Positions 1 through 4,849 of a DNA stretch of 5,682 nt are shown here, piece by piece. The stretch covers positions 1 to 5,682 of the forward strand of contig NZ_CAMJVP010000215.1 of assembly GCF_946221465.1 (NCBI RefSeq), read 5' to 3'. Made by a program: the position numbers and the translations under genes. The DNA comes from an uncultured Aeromicrobium sp. (GTDB lineage Bacteria; Actinomycetota; Actinomycetes; Propionibacteriales; Nocardioidaceae). Numbering within the stretch: position 1 is the first letter of the stretch; the number at the start of each line of letters is the position of its first letter. Below the pieces are notes generated by a model. The model saw only the letters and a program-made list of their open reading frames with translations. It had not been told where the DNA came from and did not search any database.

Positions 1-1959
1 GTCCTCTCCCCCGCCACCCCCGAGACACAGCCTGAGGAGGGCCAGGTCGTCCTGCCGGACGAATCCGGCCAGCAGTTGCTCCTCGCACCCCCGAGCCTGG
101 ACGGCAACGGCATCAGCGACGCACAGGCTGCGCAACCGCAGAACAGCATCGGCAGCTGGGTGGTGAACGTCGACTTCAACAGCGAGGGCCGCGGCCCCTG
201 GTCCGATCTCGTCGGCTCCGCATGCGCCAACACCGCCGGCGGTCAGCGCATCGCCATCGTCCTGGACCAGCAGATCATCTCCTCACCGCAGATCCAGCCC
301 GACCTCTGCGCCAGCGGGGGCGGCAGTTCGACGAGCATCACCGGCGACTTCTCCTCCTCGGCCGCGAACGACCTCGCCGTGCTGATCAAGGGCGGCGCAC
401 TGCCCGTCCCGGTCGACATCATCGAGCAGCGGACGATCGGCCCCACCCTCGGCGCCGCAGCCATCGACGCCTCCGTCGAGGCCGCCCTCATCGGCCTGGC
501 TCTCACCGGCCTGTTCATCGTCTTCATCTACCGCGTCGTGGGCCTCATGGCCACGATCGCCCTCGGCATCTATACCCTCATCTCCTACGCGATCCTGGTC
601 TGGCTGGGAGCCACGCTCACCCTGCCGGGCATCGCCGGTTTCGTCCTCGCGATCGGGCTGGCGATCGACGCCAACGTGCTGGTCTTCGAACGAGCCCGCG
701 AGGAGTACCAGGAGAGACAGAAGGCCGGCCTTGAGCCCGCCCTGGCCACCGGCTTCAGCAAAGCCTGGTCGGCGATCATCGACTCGAACATCACGACGAT
801 CCTCGCGGCAGTCCTGCTCTTCGTGTTCGCCACCGGATCGGTGCGCGGCTTCGGCGTGACCTTGACCATCGGTGTCCTGGCGTCGATGATCTCCGCCCTG
901 GTCGTCGCACGGGTGCTGGCCGAGTGGGCCGTGCGCCGCAAGCTCCTGCGCAACCATCCACGTGCCAGCGGTATCGCCGGCACCGGCCGCGTTCGCGCGC
1001 TGATCACCGAGCGCGGGCCGTTCATCGTCAAGCGTGCCGGACTGTGGGTGGCCGTGACCGCGGCAGTGGCGGTCGTCTCCCTCGTCGGCATCTTCGGCAA
1101 AGGGCTCAACCTCGGTGTCGACTTCACCGGCGGTCGCATCATCGAGTTCTCCACGTCCGAGCAGGTCGACGTCGACGAGGTGCGCGATGCCGTCAGCGAC
1201 GCGGGCTTCCCCAACGCCGTCGTACAAGAGTCCTCTGGCGACGGCGGCGACGAGAACGTCACGGTGCGCACCGAGGACCTCAGCGACGAGGAGGCCGTCC
1301 AGATCCGTGAGGCGGTCGGCTCCGTGGGCGGTGAGGTCGAGCAGATCCGCGACGAGCAGGTCGGACCGAGCCTCGGCACCGAGCTACGCAACAAGGCGCT
1401 CATCGCCTTCGCCATCGCCATCGGCGCCCAGATGCTCTACCTCGCCTGGCGCTTCCGCTGGACCTGGGCGCTGTCGGCTCAGCTTTCACTCGCGTCTGTC
1501 GTGTTGACTGTGGTCGGCATCTTCGCCTGGTGGGGCAAGACGATCGACAGCGTGTTCCTCGCGGGCATCCTGGCAATCATCGGCCTCGCGGTCAACGACA
1601 CGATCGTCGTGTTCGACCGCATCCGAGAACACACCGGTCTGCGAGCGGGATCCCGCCTCCGGGCGACCGTCAACGAGGCGATCTTGCAGACGATCCCGCG
1701 CACGATCAACACGAGCCTGAGCGCATTGTTCATCCTTGGTGCCCTCGCGTTCCTCGGGGGTGATTCGCTCACGGACTTCTCGCTGGCGATCATCTTCGGC
1801 CTGACCATCGGCATCTTCTCGACGGTCTTCACCGCGTCCTCGCTCGCCGTGCTCCTTGAGGAACGCTGGCCGTACAACCCGGACAAGGACGCCTCCAAGA
1901 AGCAGGTCGACCCGTACGCGTACGTCGACAGCGGCCGTGGCGACGGTGCCGTCATCTGA
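1..1959 (+). CDS. secDF: Protein translocase subunit SecDF (fused SecD-SecF), 5'-truncated by the window
   Basis: Membrane component of the Sec pathway that uses the proton gradient to pull preproteins out of SecYEG on the outer face of the membrane. The frame is open from base 1, so the TTG at 76 is not the real start; 652 residues are visible, numbered here from base 1. Residues 1-155 are the end of the SecD extracytoplasmic domain (RIAIVLD, GALPVPVDI and IGPTLG motifs). Five membrane segments follow at about 160-309, with the SecD motif AIDANVLVFERAREE near 221-235. A cytoplasmic linker (about 310-343) leads into the SecF half: one membrane segment, the GVDFTGG motif near 372-378, the P4-like domain to about 460, then five segments with AVNDTIVVFDRIRE near 530-543. 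D223, D533 and R567 fit the family's proton-path residues; the D533-R567 spacing of 34 equals that of D637-R671 in Thermus SecDF as I recall it. About 250 N-terminal residues, including the first membrane segment, are probably missing. The tail is hydrophilic. Confidence 0.95.
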   Translation, partial: VLSPATPETQPEEGQVVLPDESGQQLLLAPPSLDGNGISDAQAAQPQNSIGSWVVNVDFNSEGRGPWSDLVGSACANTAGGQRIAIVLDQQIISSPQIQPDLCASGGGSSTSITGDFSSSAANDLAVLIKGGALPVPVDIIEQRTIGPTLGAAAIDASVEAALIGLALTGLFIVFIYRVVGLMATIALGIYTLISYAILVWLGATLTLPGIAGFVLAIGLAIDANVLVFERAREEYQERQKAGLEPALATGFSKAWSAIIDSNITTILAAVLLFVFATGSVRGFGVTLTIGVLASMISALVVARVLAEWAVRRKLLRNHPRASGIAGTGRVRALITERGPFIVKRAGLWVAVTAAVAVVSLVGIFGKGLNLGVDFTGGRIIEFSTSEQVDVDEVRDAVSDAGFPNAVVQESSGDGGDENVTVRTEDLSDEEAVQIREAVGSVGGEVEQIRDEQVGPSLGTELRNKALIAFAIAIGAQMLYLAWRFRWTWALSAQLSLASVVLTVVGIFAWWGKTIDSVFLAGILAIIGLAVNDTIVVFDRIREHTGLRAGSRLRATVNEAILQTIPRTINTSLSALFILGALAFLGGDSLTDFSLAIIFGLTIGIFSTVFTASSLAVLLEERWPYNPDKDASKKQVDPYAYVDSGRGDGAVI

Positions 1960-1964
1960 CGCCG

Positions 1965-1970
1965 TAGGCT
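1965..1970 (+). promoter_or_regulatory. Putative -10 element of a leaderless promoter for the TM2 gene
   Basis: TAGGCT matches the actinobacterial -10 pattern TANNNT and is followed by exactly 7 bases before the ATG at 1978. That spacing would put the transcription start at the A of the start codon. No good Shine-Dalgarno sequence precedes this ATG, which agrees with leaderless translation. I see no convincing -35 element; the bases about 17 upstream lie in the end of secDF. Read-through from secDF across the 18-base gap remains possible. Confidence 0.5.
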
Positions 1971-1977
1971 GGCGGCC

Positions 1978-2271
1978 ATGACGACACCACCGCCGGGCTG
2001 GTGGGGGCCATCCCCGGAGGCTCCTTATGGCCGCCACCCCGTGACCGGCGCGCCCTACTCGGACAAGTCGAAGATCGTCGCGGGCCTGCTGCAGATCCTC
2101 ATCCCCATGGGGATCGGCCGGATGTACATCGGTCACGTGGGTCTTGGCGTCGGGCAGCTCGTCGTCACCGTCGTGACCTGCGGAATCGGAGCGCTGTGGC
2201 CGTTCATCGACGGCATCGTCATGCTCGTCGGCGACCCGACCGACGCGGACGGACGTCCTTTGCGGAGCTGA
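1978..2271 (+). CDS. TM2 domain-containing small membrane protein
   Basis: A 97-residue protein of unknown cellular role. The N-terminus (1-28) is rich in Pro, Gly and Trp and probably cytoplasmic. It is followed by a TM2 domain: a first hydrophobic helix from about residue 32 (KIVAGLLQILIPMGIG), a turn with RMYIGHVGLGVGQ that matches the family's R-F/Y-Y-x-G...G-x-x-Q pattern, and a second helix at about 53-80 with GIGALWPFIDGIVMLVG, the usual G-I-G-x-x-W-x-x-I-D ending. The length is normal for bacterial TM2 proteins that have only a short N-terminal extension. The ATG at 1978 is the only sensible start and sits behind a TANNNT motif. It lies 18 bases after secDF, so both could be co-transcribed, but no functional link to Sec export is known to me. 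The family assignment is firm; the function is not. Confidence 0.9.
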   Translation: MTTPPPGWWGPSPEAPYGRHPVTGAPYSDKSKIVAGLLQILIPMGIGRMYIGHVGLGVGQLVVTVVTCGIGALWPFIDGIVMLVGDPTDADGRPLRS

Positions 2272-2272
2272 A

Positions 2273-2289
2273 GCCCGCCGTCGGCGGGC
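2273..2289 (+). terminator. GC-rich hairpin, possible terminator after the TM2 gene
   Basis: GCCCGCC (2273-2279) pairs perfectly with GGCGGGC (2283-2289) around the 3-base loop GTC, starting one base after the TM2 stop codon. All seven pairs are G-C, so the hairpin should be very stable. No T-run follows: the next bases are C- and G-rich. It is therefore not a classic intrinsic terminator, though U-less hairpins have been proposed to act as terminators in actinobacteria. It sits just upstream of the likely cbs promoter, as expected for a boundary between transcription units. Confidence 0.4.
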
Positions 2290-2315
2290 CCCGGCCCCGC
2301 CGTGTGGGCAGGTGC

Positions 2316-2321
2316 GACAAT
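2316..2321 (+). promoter_or_regulatory. Putative -10 element of a leaderless promoter for cbs-metB
   Basis: GACAAT matches TATAAT at four of six positions (A2, A4, A5, T6) and ends 6 bases before the ATG at 2328, which would put transcription start at or next to the start codon. The GAGGG at 2322-2326 leaves only one base before the ATG, too close to act as a normal ribosome binding site, so a leaderless mRNA is the better reading. No clear -35 element is visible in the GC-rich stretch upstream. Confidence 0.4.
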
Positions 2322-2327
2322 GAGGGC

Positions 2328-3701
2328 ATGCCGATCGCCAATCACGTCGTCGACCTCATCGGTGGCACTCCCCTGGTCCGCCTCAACTCCGTCGTACCGC
2401 AAGGCGGGGCCACGGTCGTCGCCAAGATTGAGTACCTGAACCCGGGCGGCAGCGCCAAGGACCGTATCGCGGTGAAGATGGTCGAGGCCGCCGAGGCGAG
2501 CGGGGCGCTGAAGCCCGGCGGCACGATCGTCGAGCCCACGTCCGGCAACACCGGTGTCGGCTTGGCGCTGGTCGCACAACAGCGCGGCTACTCGTGCATC
2601 TTCGTGTGCCCGGACAAGGTCAGCGAAGACAAGCGCAACACGCTGCGGGCCTACGGCGCCGAGGTCGTCGTGTGCCCGACGGCTGTTCCGCCCGATCACC
2701 CCGACTCGTACTATTCGGTGTCCGATCGCCTGGTGCGCGAGACGCCCGGCGCGTGGAAGCCCGACCAGTACTCCAACCCGGCCGGCCCCGCATCGCACTA
2801 CGAGACGACCGGCCCGGAGATCTGGAAGGACACCGAGGGGCAGGTCACGCACTTCGTCGCCGGCGTCGGCACCGGCGGGACGATCACCGGCGCCGGCCGC
2901 TTCCTGAAGGAGCAGAACCCCACGATCCGCGTCATCGGTGCCGATCCGGTCGGCTCGGTGTACTCCGGCGGCACCGGCCGCCCCTATCTCGTGGAGGGCG
3001 TGGGCGAGGACTTCTGGCCCAGCGCCTACGATCCCTCCGTCCCAGACGAGATCATCGCCGTCTCCGATGCGGACTCCTTCGAGATGACGCGGCGGCTCGC
3101 TCGCGAGGAGGGCCTGCTCGTGGGCGGCTCGTGCGGCATGGCGGTCGTCGCTGCCCTCCGCGTCGCCCAGGAGGCCGATCCCGATGACCTCATCGTGGTC
3201 CTGCTTCCCGACGGGGGCCGCGGCTACCTGTCCAAGATCTTCAACGACGACTGGCTCGCATCCTACGGTTTCCTCCGCACCCCGCTATCGGGCCGGAGCG
3301 GGTCGGTCTCGATCGGCGAGGTGCTGCGCCGCAAGTCCGGTGACCTCCCGGCACTGGTGCATACGCACCCCTCCGAGACCGTGCGCGACGCCATCGAGAT
3401 CATGCGCGAGTACGGCGTCTCCCAGATGCCCGTCGTCGGCCCCGAGCCCCCGGTCGTCATCGGCGAGGTGGCGGGCAGCGTCAGTGAGCGCGAGCTGGTG
3501 AGTGCCGTGTTCGAGGGCCGCGCCTCGCTGACCGACGCGGTGGCCGACCACATGGAACCTGCCCTGCCACTCATCGGGGCGGGCGAGGATCTCCAGGCGG
3601 GTCTGGACGCGCTGAGCGACAGCGATGCCGTCATGGTGGTCGACGAGGGCGCCCCGCTGGGGGTTCTCACCCGTCTGGACTTGCTGGGAGCTCACGTATG
3701 A
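2328..3701 (+). CDS. cbs: Cystathionine beta-synthase
   Basis: PLP enzyme (457 residues) condensing L-serine and homocysteine to cystathionine, the first step of reverse transsulfuration; cytoplasmic. Residues 1-320 form a fold-type II PLP domain: LIGGTPLVRLN near 10-20, the Schiff-base lysine K44 in NPGGSAKDRI, SGNTG at 72-76 (N74 near the cofactor 3'-oxygen), the phosphate loop GTGGT at 181-185, and S268 in GGSCG near the pyridine nitrogen. Residues about 325-455 hold two CBS (Bateman) domains, with IMREYGVSQMPVVG and VMVVDEGAPLGVLTRLDLL. This tail and the length separate it from cysteine synthase (about 310 residues, no tail). The N-terminal haem region of animal CBS is absent. The frame is open upstream, with an in-frame GTG at 2304, but MPIANHVVDLIGGTPL aligns with the start of mycobacterial Cbs and the ATG at 2328 has a promoter-like motif at leaderless spacing. 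It overlaps metB by 4 bases. Cysteine synthase activity as a side reaction cannot be excluded. Confidence 0.94.
   Translation: MPIANHVVDLIGGTPLVRLNSVVPQGGATVVAKIEYLNPGGSAKDRIAVKMVEAAEASGALKPGGTIVEPTSGNTGVGLALVAQQRGYSCIFVCPDKVSEDKRNTLRAYGAEVVVCPTAVPPDHPDSYYSVSDRLVRETPGAWKPDQYSNPAGPASHYETTGPEIWKDTEGQVTHFVAGVGTGGTITGAGRFLKEQNPTIRVIGADPVGSVYSGGTGRPYLVEGVGEDFWPSAYDPSVPDEIIAVSDADSFEMTRRLAREEGLLVGGSCGMAVVAALRVAQEADPDDLIVVLLPDGGRGYLSKIFNDDWLASYGFLRTPLSGRSGSVSIGEVLRRKSGDLPALVHTHPSETVRDAIEIMREYGVSQMPVVGPEPPVVIGEVAGSVSERELVSAVFEGRASLTDAVADHMEPALPLIGAGEDLQAGLDALSDSDAVMVVDEGAPLGVLTRLDLLGAHV
3686..3690 (+). promoter_or_regulatory. Ribosome binding site of metB inside the cbs 3' end
   Basis: GGGAG lies 7 bases before the metB ATG at 3698, a normal Shine-Dalgarno distance. 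It lies inside the last codons of cbs, so ribosomes ending cbs at 3699-3701 could re-initiate on metB directly. This supports the 3698 start. Confidence 0.55.
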
Positions 3702-4849
3702 CCCACGCCAACGACTTCGGTTTCGCGACCCGCGCCATCCACGCGGGTTTCATGCCCGACCCCGCCACCGGCGCGGTCAACGTACCCATCTACGCGAGTT
3801 CGACCTTCGCGCAGGACGGCGTGGGCGGCATGCGGGGCGGTTATGAGTACGCCCGTACCGGCAACCCGACCCGCACCGCCCTCGAGTCGACTCTCGCCGC
3901 GCTCGAAGGCGGCCGCTTCGGCCGGGCCTTCGCCTCGGGCATGGCAGCCACCGACACAGCGCTGCGCACGCTCTTGCGCCCCGGGGATCACCTGGTGATC
4001 CCCGACGACGCCTACGGCGGCACGTTCCGGCTCATCGACAAGGTGTTCACCCACTGGGGTGTCACCTACACCCCAGTGGCCGTGAACGATCCTGATGCCG
4101 TGCGTGCGGCGGTCCGCGAGAACACCAGGGCGATCTGGATCGAGACGCCCACCAACCCGCTGCTCAACATCGGCGACATCGAGGCGATCGCGGCCATCGC
4201 GCGCGAGGCAGGGGTTCGGTTCGTCGTCGACAACACGTTCGCGTCGCCGTACCTGCAGCAGCCGCTGTCGCTCGGCGCCGACGTGGTGCTGCACTCCACG
4301 ACCAAGTACATCGGCGGCCATTCCGACGTGGTCGGTGGTGGACTGGTCACCGACGACGAGGAACTCGATGCGGGCTTCGCCTTCCTGCAGAACGGCGCAG
4401 GCGCGGTGCCCGGCCCGTTCGACGCCTACCTCACGATGCGCGGTGCCAAGACGCTGGCCGTGCGGATGGACCGGCACTGCGACAACGCGGAGGCCATCGT
4501 CGACCTGCTGGTCGGCCACCCGGCGATCGAACAGGTGCTCTATCCCGGACTTCCCGAGCACCCCGGCCACGAGGCGGCAGCCCGGCAGATGCGACGCTTC
4601 GGCGGCATGATCTCGGTGCGATTGGCCGGTGGTCGCCAGGCGGCATTGGACTTCTGTTCGCGCACGAAGATCTTCACGCTCGCCGAGAGCCTCGGAGGCA
4701 TCGAATCGCTCATCGAGCATCCCGGAGCGATGACGCACGCCTCGACGGCCGGTTCTGCGCTCGAAGTCCCCGACGATCTCGTGCGGCTCTCGGTCGGCAT
4801 TGAGGACGTCGACGACCTCGTGGCCGATCTCGAGCAGGCGCTCGCCTAA
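3698..4849 (+). CDS. metB: Cystathionine gamma-synthase / gamma-lyase (MetB family)
   Basis: A 383-residue fold-type I PLP enzyme of the Cys/Met metabolism family; cytoplasmic, normally a homotetramer. Visible motifs: YARTGNPTR at 51-59 (Y51 and R53 reach the cofactor phosphate of the neighbouring subunit), FASGMAA at 78-84, Y106 in DDAYGGTF (stacks on the cofactor), VVDNTFASPY at 176-185 with D178 on the pyridine nitrogen, and the Schiff-base lysine K203 in HSTTKYIGGHSD. The C-terminal part has SLGGIESLIEHPGAMTHAS (331-349) and R363 in LVRLSVG for the substrate carboxylate. The family makes cystathionine from an acylated homoserine plus cysteine (gamma-synthase), or splits cystathionine into cysteine, 2-oxobutyrate and ammonia (gamma-lyase). 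Sequence alone does not settle which dominates. The ATGA overlap with cbs favours lyase use in this operon, but the symbol metB follows the closest actinobacterial naming. The gene contains two strong inverted repeats and its stop codon overlaps that of the convergent ATPase gene. Confidence 0.93.
   Translation: MTHANDFGFATRAIHAGFMPDPATGAVNVPIYASSTFAQDGVGGMRGGYEYARTGNPTRTALESTLAALEGGRFGRAFASGMAATDTALRTLLRPGDHLVIPDDAYGGTFRLIDKVFTHWGVTYTPVAVNDPDAVRAAVRENTRAIWIETPTNPLLNIGDIEAIAAIAREAGVRFVVDNTFASPYLQQPLSLGADVVLHSTTKYIGGHSDVVGGGLVTDDEELDAGFAFLQNGAGAVPGPFDAYLTMRGAKTLAVRMDRHCDNAEAIVDLLVGHPAIEQVLYPGLPEHPGHEAAARQMRRFGGMISVRLAGGRQAALDFCSRTKIFTLAESLGGIESLIEHPGAMTHASTAGSALEVPDDLVRLSVGIEDVDDLVADLEQALA
3982..4004 (+). 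repeat. Perfect inverted repeat within metB (11-bp arms, 1-base centre)
   Basis: CGGGGATCACC (3982-3992) and GGTGATCCCCG (3994-4004) are exact reverse complements around a single T. As RNA this gives a 10-bp stem with the 3-base loop CTG. It encodes the conserved GDHLVIPD part of MetB. The less common codons GGG and GAT are what make the symmetry complete. Confidence 0.85.
4051..4079 (+). repeat. Perfect inverted repeat within metB (12-bp arms, 5-base loop)
   Basis: CCACTGGGGTGT (4051-4062) and ACACCCCAGTGG (4068-4079) are exact reverse complements around the loop CACCT. It begins 46 bases after the end of the preceding inverted repeat and encodes residues 118-128 (THWGVTYTPVA). The codons GGT and CCA, less usual here than GGC and CCC/CCG, are needed for full pairing. 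There is no T-run after it, so it does not look like a terminator. Confidence 0.85.

Noticed and set aside
76..78. TTG as the start of the SecDF gene
   Set aside because: The frame is open to base 1 with SecD-like sequence (QVVLPDESGQQLLLAPP) before it, and the N-terminal membrane segment and most of the first extracytoplasmic domain are missing. The real start is upstream of the window.
721..732. 12-base palindromes at 721-732, 1645-1656 and 1913-1924
   Set aside because: One or two perfect 12-base palindromes are expected by chance in this length, and slightly more in GC-rich coding DNA; nothing else marks these sites.
283..1227. Long minus-strand open frame (314 codons) opposite secDF
   Set aside because: It is a shadow of GC-rich coding DNA: full of Asp, Gly, Arg and Glu, without recognisable domains, and opposite a clearly conserved gene.
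2001..2327. N-terminal extension of cbs upstream of the ATG at 2328, including GTG at 2304
   Set aside because: The extension overlaps the TM2 gene in another frame, is Arg/Pro/His-rich shadow sequence, and Cbs homologues begin at the MPIANHVVDLIGGTPL equivalent.
3985..3993. GGATCACCT in metB, identical to part of the conserved 3' end of 16S rRNA
   Set aside because: A 9-base match inside a conserved protein-coding motif is easily explained by chance and by the codons for Gly-Asp-His-Leu; no rRNA sequence surrounds it.
3692..4738. Long minus-strand open frame (348 codons) opposite metB
   Set aside because: Same kind of shadow. Its composition mirrors the metB codons, no motif is recognisable, and it covers conserved MetB active-site sequence on the other strand.
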